The notes under the pieces were generated by a model that ran no database searches, was not told where the DNA came from, and saw only the letters and a list, made by a program, of their open reading frames with translations. From Buchnera aphidicola (Thelaxes suberi) (GTDB lineage: Bacteria > Pseudomonadota > Gammaproteobacteria > Enterobacterales > Enterobacteriaceae): a DNA stretch of 64,000 bases. Both the position numbers and the translations under genes were made by a program. Below, piece by piece: positions 36,524 through 45,978 of this stretch (positions within the stretch are counted from its first letter, which is position 1; the number at the start of each line of letters is the position of its first letter). Location: contig NZ_OZ060389.1 in NCBI RefSeq assembly GCF_964059005.1, forward strand, positions 465,516 through 529,515, given 5' to 3'.

Positions 36524-38191
36524 TTATTTGTTTTTATATAAATTTATTAAATAATTAGTAGAAGTATCGTATTTATTTGTTATTGAATCTTTTTTTAATT
36601 CGCAATAAACATCGCTAGCAAGATTTTTGCCTAATTCGACACCCCACTGATCGAAACTAAAAATATTTAAAATAACCCCTTGTACAAAAATCTTATGTTC
36701 ATACAACGATATTAACGATCCCAAAGAAAATGGATCAACTTTTTTAAGAATAATAGAGGTACTCGGATTATTACCTTTAAATTGTTTAAAACGAGATAAA
36801 AAAATATTTTTTTTATTCATATCTATATCTAATAACTTAATATTTTTAATATTACTATCTTGGTCGTTACCAAAAGCTAAAGCTCGAGTTTGAGCAATAA
36901 AATGCGACATTAATCGTTCATGATGATTTAATAAATCATGATCAGGAAACATAGGAATAATAAAATCACACGGTACTAGTGTATTGCCCTGATGCAACAT
37001 TTGGAAAAAAGCATGTTGCCCGTTTGTTCCTGGAGCCCCCCAAATAATAGAACTAGTTGTCCAATTCACTTCTTTCCCTAAACGATTCACAGATTTTCCA
37101 TTTGATTCCATAGTTGCTTGTTGTAAATAAGCAGGAAAATTATGCATGTTTTGATTATAAGGAAATATACCTTCTGTTTCTGTTTTAAAAAAATTCATAT
37201 ACCAAATATTAATCAAAGCCAAAATAACCGGAATATTTTCATGAAATTCGCGATTTAAAAAATGCATATCCATTTCATATGCGCCTCGTAATAATTCTAC
37301 GAAATTATTAAAACCAATCGATAAAACAATAGATAATCCGGCAGATGACCATAATGAATACCTACCTCCTACCCAATCCCAAAATTGAAAAATATTTTTT
37401 TTAGAAATACCAAATAGTTTTGCTTGATTAATGTTTTCAGAAACTGCAATAAAATGACACGATACACTTGCTTTATCTTTTTTATACGAAGATTTAAAAA
37501 ACCATTCACGAGCAGATTGAGCATTCAACATTGTTTCTTCTGTAGTAAATGTTTTTGAAACAATTATAAACAAAGATGTTTCATAATTAATTTTATCTAA
37601 AACATTTATTATGTGATTTCCATCTAAATTCGAAACAAAATGTAACTTTAAATGATTTTTATACATTCTTAAAGATTCTGTTACCATCTTTGGACCTAAA
37701 TCAGACCCTCCAATACCAATATTAATAATATCAGTAATTCTTTTACCAGTACAACCTTTCCACTTACCTGAAATAACTAAATCAGAAAAATTTTTTATCC
37801 GCATTAGTTCAGAATCAATTAAATCAGCAATATTAACACCATTTATAAATAAAGGTTTATTACTTCTATTACGTAAAGCTGTATGTAATACTGCTCTATT
37901 TTCAGTAACATTAATTTTTTTTCCTTTAAACATTAATTCAATTGCGTCATGTAAATGGGTTTCTTTAGATAATTTTAGTAAATATTTTATTGTCTGATTA
38001 TTTATACGATGCTTAGAAAAATCACAAAAAATTTTATTATGAAAATTAAGAAACATATTTTTTTGCCGATCTGTATCTTTAAAGAATAAGTCTCGAATAT
38101 GAATATCTTTAATTTCATTAAAATGTGATTGTAATTTTTTCCATGCAGATGTATTAATAGGATTGATATTTTTCATAACATGTATACTCAT
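36524..38191 (-). CDS. pgi: Glucose-6-phosphate isomerase
   Basis: Interconverts glucose-6-phosphate and fructose-6-phosphate, 555 residues (E. coli 549). Conserved blocks are NIGIGGSDLGPKMV near 155-168, VSKTFTTEETMLNA near 212-225, GGRYSLWSSAGLSI near 276-289, FPAYLQQATMESNGKSV near 356-372 with the catalytic Glu, and FDQWGVELGKNLA near 512-524 with the catalytic Lys. It lies immediately upstream of mtlA on the same strand (57 bases between the pgi stop and the mtlA ATG), so mannitol entry and hexose-phosphate isomerisation may be cotranscribed. Confidence 0.98.
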   Translation of the reverse strand: MSIHVMKNINPINTSAWKKLQSHFNEIKDIHIRDLFFKDTDRQKNMFLNFHNKIFCDFSKHRINNQTIKYLLKLSKETHLHDAIELMFKGKKINVTENRAVLHTALRNRSNKPLFINGVNIADLIDSELMRIKNFSDLVISGKWKGCTGKRITDIINIGIGGSDLGPKMVTESLRMYKNHLKLHFVSNLDGNHIINVLDKINYETSLFIIVSKTFTTEETMLNAQSAREWFFKSSYKKDKASVSCHFIAVSENINQAKLFGISKKNIFQFWDWVGGRYSLWSSAGLSIVLSIGFNNFVELLRGAYEMDMHFLNREFHENIPVILALINIWYMNFFKTETEGIFPYNQNMHNFPAYLQQATMESNGKSVNRLGKEVNWTTSSIIWGAPGTNGQHAFFQMLHQGNTLVPCDFIIPMFPDHDLLNHHERLMSHFIAQTRALAFGNDQDSNIKNIKLLDIDMNKKNIFLSRFKQFKGNNPSTSIILKKVDPFSLGSLISLYEHKIFVQGVILNIFSFDQWGVELGKNLASDVYCELKKDSITNKYDTSTNYLINLYKNK

Positions 38192-38517
38192 TTTTTTATT
38201 TCTTTAATGTTAAATTTTTTAAAAAATAAATCATTACATTATTAGTTTAATTAATAGACTAAAATTTTTTATAAATTACATAAATTTATTAACAATAATT
38301 AAATTTATATTTAATATTTTAAATTAATATTTTAAACTAAAAAAAGTAATTTTTACTAAAAAACATTTTTTATTTATATGAAATATATACTTTCTAATAT
38401 TAAATATTAGTATACTCGTGTCGTAAGATAATTAAATATTAAAAAAATTAAATACTATATTTAATTATATTCTCTTCAACTAAAAAATTAAAACAATTTA
38501 AAAGTAAAATATTATAA
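38192..38517. other. pgi-orn divergent spacer
   Basis: About 325 AT-rich bases between divergent pgi and orn. Nothing beyond presumptive promoters; no remnant of a gene was recognised. Confidence 0.5.
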
Positions 38518-39051
38518 ATGAAATCAGAAAATTTAATTTGGTTAGATCTAGAAATGACAGGATTAGATGTAGAAACAAACTATATTATAGAAATCGCAAC
38601 ATTAGTAACTAATAAAAATTTAACAATACTTGCTGAAGGACCAGTAATACCTATTTTCCAAAATAAAAAAATTATAAAAAATATGAATAGCTGGAATAAA
38701 ACCATACATACAAATAACGGATTAATTAAAAAAATAAACAATAGTATTTTTAACGAACAAAAAGCAGAAAAACATACTATTAGTTTTTTAAAAAAATGGA
38801 TTATTAAAAAAAAATCGCCTTTATGCGGAAATACAATAGGACAAGACCGTAAATTTTTGTTAAAATATATGCCTAATTTAGAAAAATACTTTCATTATCG
38901 TAATATTGATGTCAGTACTTTAAAAGAACTAGTAAAAAGATGGAAACCAGAGATTTTGAAAAAAAAGAAAAAAACTCATTCTGCATTAGCAGACATATAT
39001 GCATCTATTAATGAATTAAAATATTATCGAGAAAAATTTATAAAAATTTAA
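38518..39051 (+). CDS. orn: Oligoribonuclease
   Basis: DEDDh 3'-5' exoribonuclease that degrades di- and short oligoribonucleotides, essential in E. coli. It has 177 residues (E. coli 181). First motif WLDLEMTGLD with Asp10 and Glu12, GNTIGQDRKFLLKYMP near 106-121 (second acidic motif), and HSALADIYASINELKYYRE near 154-172 with the catalytic His and Asp. It is followed 86 bases downstream by tRNA-Gly(GCC), which is also its neighbour in E. coli (glyVXY). Confidence 0.97.
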   Translation: MKSENLIWLDLEMTGLDVETNYIIEIATLVTNKNLTILAEGPVIPIFQNKKIIKNMNSWNKTIHTNNGLIKKINNSIFNEQKAEKHTISFLKKWIIKKKSPLCGNTIGQDRKFLLKYMPNLEKYFHYRNIDVSTLKELVKRWKPEILKKKKKTHSALADIYASINELKYYREKFIKI

Positions 39052-39137
39052 TATAAATTTTTTATTAAAATAAATATTTTATTTTGAAAATAATAAATAA
39101 AGTGTTAAAATAAAAAAATCAAAATATATTAAATTTT

Positions 39138-39210
39138 GCGGGAATAGCTCAGTTGGTAGAGTACAACCTTGCCAAGGTTGGGGTCGCGAGTTCGAATCTC
39201 GTTTCCCGCT
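39138..39210 (+). tRNA. tRNA-Gly (GCC)
   Basis: Acceptor GCGGGAA pairs with TTCCCGC, D arm AGCTCAGTTGGTAGAGT, anticodon arm CAACCTTGCCAAGGTTG with anticodon GCC, T arm GCGAGTTCGAATCTCGT. It closely matches E. coli glyVXY, of which only one copy remains here. Discriminator T; CCA is not encoded. Confidence 0.98.
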
Positions 39211-39273
39211 ATTATAATATTCATTTTATATATAAAAGATAACTAAGTGAATATTTAAAAAAATGTATTAACT

Positions 39274-39486
39274 TTACTTATGTAAAATATGTTTAAATCT
39301 TTTATTGAACTTTTCTATTCTTCCCCCAACATCAGTGTTTCTTTGTTTTCCTGTATAAAACGGATGACATTGAGAGCACACATCAATTTGAATATCTTTT
39401 TCAATAGTAGAAAAAAATATTATTTTATTACCACAAGAACATAAAGCTTGTATTTTATTATATTTTGGATGAATATTTTTTTTCAT
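39274..39486 (-). CDS. rpmE: 50S ribosomal protein L31
   Basis: Protein bL31, 70 residues, the same length as E. coli. It is the zinc-binding form: Cys16 and Cys18 in ALCSCGN, and Cys37 and Cys40 in DVCSQCHPF. The C-terminus HPFYTGKQRNTDVGGRIEKFNKRF is typical. It contributes to the intersubunit bridge. It is transcribed leftwards, divergent from hslV across a 480-base spacer. Confidence 0.98.
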   Translation of the reverse strand: MKKNIHPKYNKIQALCSCGNKIIFFSTIEKDIQIDVCSQCHPFYTGKQRNTDVGGRIEKFNKRFKHILHK

Positions 39487-39966
39487 ATAAATTTTCCAAT
39501 ATGTTATTATTTAAAATATGTATTTGCTCTTTAAAAAAGCTACATATCATGTTTTTTATAAAAAATATTTTCTATACATAAAAATATTATGCTTACATAT
39601 TATATAAAACTATTAGGAAGTTCAAACAAATAATAGTATTTTTAATACCATATAAATATTTATATTTTAAATATATATACTTAATTTTATGAATTAAAAC
39701 ATACGTAAAATATCTTCATTTAAAACAACAATAAAAAACTGTTGTTTTAAATATTTATATGTTTACACATTGTAATTATTAAATATGATATTTAAAATTA
39801 AATAACCCTTCTTATACATCAATACATATTTAATATAGAATATAAAGAAAATAATTTTTATTTAGATAATTTTATATAATTAAAAACAAAAATATTTTTA
39901 TAAATAAACATTCATATGTATAAATATAAAAAATTACATGCAAAATTACAAAAAGAGAACTATGGA
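39487..39966. other. rpmE-hslV divergent spacer
   Basis: About 480 AT-rich bases (430 to the first ATG in the hslV frame) between divergent rpmE and hslV. In E. coli cytR and ftsN lie in this interval; no trace is visible. The only structure noted is the hairpin at 39718-39752. A heat-shock promoter for hslVU would be expected, but I could not identify one. Confidence 0.5.
39718..39752. repeat. 13-bp perfect inverted repeat
   Basis: ATTTAAAACAACA (39718-39730) and TGTTGTTTTAAAT (39740-39752) are perfectly complementary around a 9-base loop ATAAAAAAC. It lies in the rpmE-hslV spacer, 215 bases before the hslV start. It may be a transcript-end or leader hairpin, or the fossil of a terminator of a lost gene; no U-tract follows. 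Confidence 0.55.
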
Positions 39967-40497
39967 GTGACAACAATATTAAGTGTTCGACTAAAAAATA
40001 CTGTAGTAATTGGAGGAGATGGCCAAGCTACTTTAGGAAATACTGTTATAAAAAGCAATGTTAAAAAAGTTCGTAGCTTATATAATAAAAAAGTTATTGC
40101 AGGTTTTGCAGGCGGTACTGCTGATGCATTTACTTTATTTGAACTATTTGAAAGAAAATTAGAATTACATCAAGGACAATTACAACGTTCAGCTATTGAA
40201 CTTGCCAAAGATTGGCGTTCAGATAAAATTTTAAGAAAATTAGAAGCTCTTTTAGCTGTTGCTGATTCTAAAAATTCATTAATTATTACAGGTACAGGCG
40301 ATGTAATTCAACCGGAAAATGACCTGATAGCAATTGGATCAGGCGGATCATTTGCTCAATCAGCTGCTCGTGCATTAATTGATAATACAGTACTGAGCGC
40401 TGTCGAAATAGTCGAAAAATCGTTAAATATAGCTGCAAATATCTGTATTTATACCAATCATGTATTTACTATAAAAAAACTTTCTTCAAAAAAGTAA
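39967..40497 (+). CDS. hslV: HslV peptidase subunit (GTG start)
   Basis: Threonine peptidase of the HslUV (ClpQY) protease, 176 residues. The frame is open from an ATG at 39916, but HslV needs Thr as the first residue after Met removal. Reading from GTG at 39967 gives (M)[25 protein letters not shown], matching E. coli [26 protein letters not shown], so GTG is the start. GGAG sits directly before it and AAGAG slightly upstream. [21 protein letters not shown] and [17 protein letters not shown] are intact. It is followed 11 bases later by hslU, one operon. Confidence 0.95.
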   Translation: [176 protein letters not shown]

Positions 40498-40508
40498 GGA
40501 TTATGCTA

Positions 40509-41849
40509 ATGTCTGATATGACTCCTCGCGAGATTGTTAGAGAGCTAAATAGATTTATTATTGGACAAGAAAACGCAAAAAGAGCAGTAGCAATAGCTTT
40601 GAGAAACAGATGGCGACGTATGCAATTAAAAGAAGATTTACGTTGTGAAATTACGCCAAAAAACATATTAATGATCGGCCCTACAGGGGTTGGAAAAACC
40701 GAAATAGCTAAAAGATTAGCAAAACTAGCTAATGCACCTTTTATAAAAATAGAAGCTACTAAATTTACAGAAGTGGGTTATGTAGGTAAAGAAGTAGATT
40801 CCATTATAAGAGATTTAACAGATGCTGCAATAAAAATTATTCGAATGAAAGAAATAAAAAAAAACCAATATCGCGCCAAAACTATAGCTGAAGAAAAAAT
40901 CCTTCAAGTTCTTATTCCTACTACTTCAACAAATTGGAAAAATCAAAACGATAACTGTTCTCGACCATCTTCAACTATTGAAAGTTTTAGAAAAAAATTA
41001 AGAGACGGATTACTTGATGAAAAAGAAATTGAAATTAATGTTTCTTCTTCTCCATTGGGAGTAGAAATTATGGCTCCTCCAGGTATGGAAGAATTAACTA
41101 GCCAATTACAATCACTGTTTCAAAATTTCGGTAGTGGGAAAAAAAATAGTAGAAAATTAAAAATAAAAGACGCAATGAAAATATTAATTGAAGAAGAATC
41201 TGCAAAACTTATTAATCAAGAATCAATTAAAAAAAAAGCAATACATGCAGTAGAACAAAACGGTATTGTTTTTATTGACGAAATTGATAAAATTTGCAAA
41301 AGAAATGGTCAAAACTCATCAGGATCTGAAATTTCCAGAGAAGGAGTACAGAGAGATTTATTACCTTTAGTAGAAGGATGTACTGTATCTACTAAACATG
41401 GAATGGTGAAAACTGATCATATCTTATTCATTGCGTCTGGAGCGTTTCAAATATCCAAACCTTCTGATTTAATACCAGAATTGCAAGGAAGACTCCCAAT
41501 AAGAGTAGAATTAAAAGCTCTTACTGTTGATGATTTTGAACGAATTTTAATTGAACCGAAATCATCAATTACTGTACAGTATAAAGCGTTAATGCAAACC
41601 GAAGGTGTTGTGATCAATTTTACTAATGCAGGTATTCGATGTATAGCAGAAGCAGCTTGGAAAGTAAATCAAACCATGGAAAATATAGGCGCACGAAGAT
41701 TACATACTGTATTAGAAAAATTAATGGAAGAAGTATCATTTAATGCAAGTGATCAAAACGGTTTAACTATTGAAGTAAATGACATCTATGTCGAAAAACA
41801 TTTAAATGAATTAATTTCAAATGAAGATTTAAGTCGTTTTATTTTATAA
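40509..41849 (+). CDS. hslU: HslU ATPase/unfoldase subunit
   Basis: AAA+ partner of HslV, 446 residues from the ATG at 40509 (E. coli 443). Two ATGs occur (40503 and 40509); the second gives MSDMTPREIVRELN like E. coli MSEMTPREIVSEL and is better spaced from AAGGA. Walker A is GPTGVGKTE (57-65), Walker B IVFIDEIDK around 253-261, pore-loop GYVGKEVDS near 90, and sensor 2 region NIGARRLHTVLE near 390. The C-terminal EDLSRFIL that inserts into HslV is intact, so the complex should be functional. Confidence 0.98.
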   Translation: MSDMTPREIVRELNRFIIGQENAKRAVAIALRNRWRRMQLKEDLRCEITPKNILMIGPTGVGKTEIAKRLAKLANAPFIKIEATKFTEVGYVGKEVDSIIRDLTDAAIKIIRMKEIKKNQYRAKTIAEEKILQVLIPTTSTNWKNQNDNCSRPSSTIESFRKKLRDGLLDEKEIEINVSSSPLGVEIMAPPGMEELTSQLQSLFQNFGSGKKNSRKLKIKDAMKILIEEESAKLINQESIKKKAIHAVEQNGIVFIDEIDKICKRNGQNSSGSEISREGVQRDLLPLVEGCTVSTKHGMVKTDHILFIASGAFQISKPSDLIPELQGRLPIRVELKALTVDDFERILIEPKSSITVQYKALMQTEGVVINFTNAGIRCIAEAAWKVNQTMENIGARRLHTVLEKLMEEVSFNASDQNGLTIEVNDIYVEKHLNELISNEDLSRFIL

Positions 41850-41870
41850 GAATATTATTAATATGTTAAT

Positions 41871-41914
41871 AATAAGTTTTCTTCTCAGATTATAAACTGA
41901 GTCGGAAGCTTATT
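41871..41914 (+). terminator. Possible imperfect hairpin after hslU
   Basis: AATAAG...CTCAG (41871-41888) can fold onto CTGAG...CTTATT (41897-41914) with mismatches in the middle, 21 bases after the hslU stop. It may be a worn terminator. There is no clear T-run afterwards, so the call is weak. Confidence 0.35.
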
Positions 41915-41979
41915 AATCTAATGAATCAATTTAGAAAATAATAAACATATTTTTTAAATTTAAAATTTTAAATATTAAA

Positions 41980-42732
41980 ATGAATAAAATAATTGAAGGA
42001 ACAGTAGTACAAGTAAAAACATTTTCAAATGAATTATTTAGTATTTTTCTAAAAGCAAAAATATCTAAATTTATTCCTGGTCAGTATAATAGAATTATTT
42101 TTTTTAATGAAAAAAAAGAAAAAATACAAAGAGCTTACTCTTATGTTAATGCTCCAAAAGAAAAAATAATTGAATTTTATATTGCTTTAATTCATCAAGG
42201 AATTATTACTCCAAAATTAATACAACTAAAAACTCAAAAAAAAATATTTATTTATCAACATTCATTTGGTGATTTCACATTAAAAAATATTCCATCTTGT
42301 GACAATTTATGGTTATTTGCTACAGGAACAGCCATTGGACCTTATTTATCTATTTTAAAAGAACAAAATTCCGATATAAATAGATTTAAAAAAATAATTT
42401 TAATACACGCAGTACGTTATTATAACGATCTCAACCATTTAAATACTATTATGTATTTAAAAAATAAATATAAAACAAAACTATATTATTTAACAATTAT
42501 TAGCAGAGAAAAAACTAATAATTCATTACATGGAAGAATACCTCTTTTATTAAAAGAAAATAAAATAGAAGAAACTGTAAAATGCAATATTAATAAAAAT
42601 AATACGCATATAATGTTGTGTGGAAACCCAGGAATGGTAAAAGAAACTAAAAAAATACTACGTGAAAAGTATAATTTAACAATGCATTTACAACGCAAAA
42701 GTGGACAAATTACAGTTGAAAACTATTGGTAG
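41980..42732 (+). CDS. fpr: Ferredoxin/flavodoxin-NADP+ reductase
   Basis: FAD-containing reductase, 250 residues (E. coli Fpr 248), moving electrons between NADPH and ferredoxin or flavodoxin. FAD-binding RAYSYVNAP near 51-59 matches E. coli RAYSYVNSP, the NADP-binding block is LFATGTAIGPYLSIL near 111-125, HIMLCGNPGMVKETKKIL near 208-225, and it ends VENYW (E. coli VEHYW). It can reduce Fdx (61509-61841) for Fe-S work or flavodoxin for radical enzymes. It is convergent with the orphan gene at 42983-44422 across a shared terminator. Confidence 0.95.
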   Translation: MNKIIEGTVVQVKTFSNELFSIFLKAKISKFIPGQYNRIIFFNEKKEKIQRAYSYVNAPKEKIIEFYIALIHQGIITPKLIQLKTQKKIFIYQHSFGDFTLKNIPSCDNLWLFATGTAIGPYLSILKEQNSDINRFKKIILIHAVRYYNDLNHLNTIMYLKNKYKTKLYYLTIISREKTNNSLHGRIPLLLKENKIEETVKCNINKNNTHIMLCGNPGMVKETKKILREKYNLTMHLQRKSGQITVENYW

Positions 42733-42874
42733 TATTATGTAAAAAACAATATATTTATTAGATAAATATCTTTTTTAGATATTATTCATATCTTTCATAT
42801 AATCATACAACCATATTTTTTCTTTTAATTTATTTCATATACTGATAGTATATTCATTAAGATATTTTTATAAA

Positions 42875-42918
42875 AAAAATTAAGAAGGAAAAGAAAAATC
42901 TTAACCTTCTTAATTTTT
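42875..42918. terminator. Bidirectional terminator between fpr and orphan gene
   Basis: AAAAATTAAGAAGG (42875-42888) and CCTTCTTAATTTTT (42905-42918) form a perfect 14-bp stem with a 16-base loop. The A-run on the left and T-run on the right give both strands a U-tract at the end of the stem. It lies between two convergent stop codons (42732 and 42983), exactly where a shared Rho-independent terminator is expected. Confidence 0.8.
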
Positions 42919-42982
42919 ATCTTCATTATAAATAATTATTTAATTTATAGGCAAATAAAATTTTTTATTATTTATATAAATA

Positions 42983-44422
42983 TTAATTAACAAAATAAGA
43001 ATATTCTAATTTTGGAGGAGCGTTTTTTGAAACAACTACACTAGTACGCACACCAAAAAATGCTTTAGTATGTTTATCTTGTAATGATCCATTTTTTTGT
43101 AAAATTGCTGTATTAACACCAACAATCTTAATTGTATTAGCATCTATTACATCTATTTTGTAATGAAACGAAGGAAACAAAGGTGTACAATCTAATAACT
43201 GAGGATGATCTGAAAACAAACTTAAATATGCATTATTAAATAAATTATCATTAGCATATAAAGAAACTAATTGTTGTAAATCAAAATCAGGGATTGCATT
43301 TGTAAAATCTTTAGTAAAATTCTGCATTGTTGCAGAAGACATATCTTTTCCGTTAATTTGAAAATATGCGTTTTCAAAATTACTTAAAAATCCATCGTGC
43401 AATTGCATAGTTTTATTTAATAATTGAAAAGTACTTGCATATTTTTTAGCAAGACTCGCAACATCTTTGGAATTATTAACGTAAGGTAACTGGTTCCATA
43501 TAATCGCATCATTGGAACTACCAAAAGCAGTATTATCACCGTTAAAATTATCAATGTTTTGGTTAATGTATTTTAAAAATTCTCTGCGTGCATCAAATTG
43601 ATTATTGAAATAATTTTTTTCAGCAGCTTCTCTTAAAGAAGGATGCATTTGAGGGTTATACTGTTTAGTTAATTCACTTACCGATTGTTTTAAAAGATAC
43701 AAAATCCTAATTGGGACCATACCTGTTTTAAACAAATACATTATTGGAAAAATATGATCACTATCTATTGATTTTTTTACAACATTATTAAATATTTCAC
43801 TAAAAGAATTCGACATCGCAGATAAAAACTTAGATGATAATAAATCATCATCTTTGTTAATAGATGGATGTAACAATGGCAACGATTGTTTTTTCAAAAA
43901 TTCATCAGTTTTAAAATGAGTTAATTCAAAATCTAAAAAAAATTTACTTTTTAATTCGTTAGTGAATTCATCAAGGTTATAACTATCATTTTCATTTTTG
44001 TTTCGTTGTAATGAATGTAATATACCTGGTAAATCCCATTTATAATGCCTTGCTTTTTCTAATTGTTTAATTTTTAATGGATAATCAGGAATTGACAAAT
44101 TAATAGGAGGTGCAGGCGGCGTTTCTGGCAATAATTTTCCTTGATTATTATAATTTAATTCTGGTTCGAATTTATTAGTATCTATTTTATAATCAACATC
44201 AGGTATTTTACCAGAATAAATAAACGATTTTTCTTCTGGAAATATAGTTATAATTGCACTTGGACTTGGATTTTTAATACCATCTTTTGTGTATTCTGGA
44301 GGATTATTTGTATTTTTAAATGTTCCAGGTGGAGTCATCATTGCAAAATCATAATATGTTTTGGGTAAATTATTTTTATCTAAAATTAAAGTAGTACCTG
44401 GTGATGGAGTGAATGATGTCAT
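42983..44422 (-). CDS. Unrecognised 479-residue protein
   Basis: A long intact ORF with a strong GAGGA ribosome site 10 bases before the ATG. I recognise no family. There is no signal peptide and no obvious membrane segment. The first about 115 residues are Pro/Thr/Asn/Lys-rich with several short proline clusters (TPSPG, TPPG, NNPPEYTKDG, LPETPPAPP). The rest looks helical and soluble, with one Cys near the C-terminus in LLDCTPLF and a probable beta-rich end (KIDVIDANTIKIVGVNTAIL, FFGVRTSVVVSK). It is less AT-biased in composition than much of the neighbourhood. Buchnera genomes carry lineage-specific orphan genes in the fpr-rsmJ interval (yba-type names, from memory), so it may be one of these. 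The Ser/Thr-rich, acid-poor N-terminus (MTSFTPSPGTT) would also fit a flagellar/type III export signal; that is conjecture. Confidence 0.85.
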   Translation of the reverse strand: MTSFTPSPGTTLILDKNNLPKTYYDFAMMTPPGTFKNTNNPPEYTKDGIKNPSPSAIITIFPEEKSFIYSGKIPDVDYKIDTNKFEPELNYNNQGKLLPETPPAPPINLSIPDYPLKIKQLEKARHYKWDLPGILHSLQRNKNENDSYNLDEFTNELKSKFFLDFELTHFKTDEFLKKQSLPLLHPSINKDDDLLSSKFLSAMSNSFSEIFNNVVKKSIDSDHIFPIMYLFKTGMVPIRILYLLKQSVSELTKQYNPQMHPSLREAAEKNYFNNQFDARREFLKYINQNIDNFNGDNTAFGSSNDAIIWNQLPYVNNSKDVASLAKKYASTFQLLNKTMQLHDGFLSNFENAYFQINGKDMSSATMQNFTKDFTNAIPDFDLQQLVSLYANDNLFNNAYLSLFSDHPQLLDCTPLFPSFHYKIDVIDANTIKIVGVNTAILQKNGSLQDKHTKAFFGVRTSVVVSKNAPPKLEYSYFVN

Positions 44423-44766
44423 ATTAATTAAGTCCTCATTTTTTTTCCATTTTGTTTCTTAATCTACTATATTAAAAACTTAAATTTTTATTATATATTT
44501 ATATTTAAAAGTTTAATATTAAGTAATTATTATATATTTAAGTTAGAATAAACGTTCTTTAAAAAAGATATTTTTGTTTAATCAATTTTATAATTAAAAT
44601 ATACAATTAACTATAAATATGATTGTAGTATTTTATACTTTTTTTTTATTTGATTGCAATCAATAATTATAAATTTATTTATTGTACTGTCAGCATTACA
44701 AAAATGTTTTTTTATAAAAAACTAATAGTATATATACTATAAATTTAAAAATATGCTTAGAATTTA
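44423..44766. other. Divergent spacer, orphan gene to rsmJ
   Basis: About 345 AT-rich bases between the divergent orphan gene and rsmJ. No ORF, RNA gene or strong hairpin was recognised; presumably it holds both promoters. Confidence 0.5.
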
Positions 44767-45510
44767 ATGCGTATTTTATTAATATCAGTAACAAATATAC
44801 AAAAAATATGTTTTTATAAACAAAATACAAAGCGAAAAAATATGTATTTAATTATTCAACCCAAAAAAAATGTATTATTCCAATTATCAAAAAACACTAG
44901 TAACTACTTCTATATCAGTTTTACTAAAAAAAATTTTTTGTCACGTATACAAAATACGCAAAAAAAAGAAGCAATTGCTAAAGCTGTAGGAATTAAAAAA
45001 AATTATTATCCTATCGTTTTAGATGCTACAGCAGGATTAGGTCGAGATAGTATTATACTTGCGTCTTTAGGATGTACAGTCATTATGTTTGAAAGAAATC
45101 CAATTATAAGTTTTCTACTAAATAACGCATTAAAACAAGCTATTAACCATCCTATTATTGGACCATGGATTCAATCAAGAATTATGCTTATCCAAGATTC
45201 CAGTTTTAAAATGTTAGAAATACCTGAAATACCTCAACCAGACGTAATATATTTAGATCCAATGTTAAATTTAAAAAATAATAAATCTAAACCTAAAAAA
45301 GGTATGCAATTTTTAAAAAAAATCATAGGTGATAAAGATACTGATGCAAATAAATTATTTCAAATCGCAAAAAATTTTGCAAAAAAACGTATTGTAGTAA
45401 AACGTCCGTTACATTATAGCCGTATTAATAAAACAAATATTAACGCTTCTATTATTACAAAACAAAATCGATTTGATATTTACTACATTAATAACATTAA
45501 AAATATATAA
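44767..45510 (+). CDS. rsmJ: 16S rRNA m2G1516 methyltransferase RsmJ
   Basis: SAM-dependent methyltransferase (formerly YhiQ), 247 residues (E. coli 250). The N-terminus MRILLISV parallels E. coli MKICLID. Then come KKEAIAKAVGIKKNYYPIVLDATAGLGRDSIILASLGC near 64-101 with the SAM-binding glycines, ERNPIISFLLNNAL, and VIYLDPML near 159-166 with the DP catalytic motif (DPMF in E. coli). RIVVKRP and TKQNRFDIYYIN are near the C-terminus. The segment between about residues 20 and 60 is poorly conserved. It is a single gene. Confidence 0.94.
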   Translation: MRILLISVTNIQKICFYKQNTKRKNMYLIIQPKKNVLFQLSKNTSNYFYISFTKKNFLSRIQNTQKKEAIAKAVGIKKNYYPIVLDATAGLGRDSIILASLGCTVIMFERNPIISFLLNNALKQAINHPIIGPWIQSRIMLIQDSSFKMLEIPEIPQPDVIYLDPMLNLKNNKSKPKKGMQFLKKIIGDKDTDANKLFQIAKNFAKKRIVVKRPLHYSRINKTNINASIITKQNRFDIYYINNIKNI

Positions 45511-45978
45511 AATTATAAAATTTATATACAAAACATATAAAAAATATTTTTTGTTTATACAATTAAATATATTTAATATAGAATGTATAACTTAAAGCTA
45601 TTTTTAATAAAAAATACGTTTAAAAAATAAAAATATATATTACGCGCTAAATACATATAAAAATGTTATTCATATTATGAAATATAATTAATTTATATTT
45701 TTAATAATTAATCGAAATAATAGTTTTTAAAAAAATATATAAATTTAAATATTTTCATATAAATAAAATTATTTTATTGATTTTAAGAATATACATTTAC
45801 TTCATTAATATAATTATTAGATCAAACTAATTTAATTGCTTTAAATATAAACATTATATCAAAACAATTTGATAATAAAAATATATAATAATAAAAAACA
45901 AATTAAAACATTATTATATGAACATATAAAAATACAATACTTAAAAATATTTATTTATCTATAATTTTATTAAATAAA
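45511..45978. other. rsmJ-ynfM convergent spacer
   Basis: About 470 very AT-rich bases between convergent rsmJ and ynfM. No gene remnant, tRNA or convincing terminator was recognised. Confidence 0.5.
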
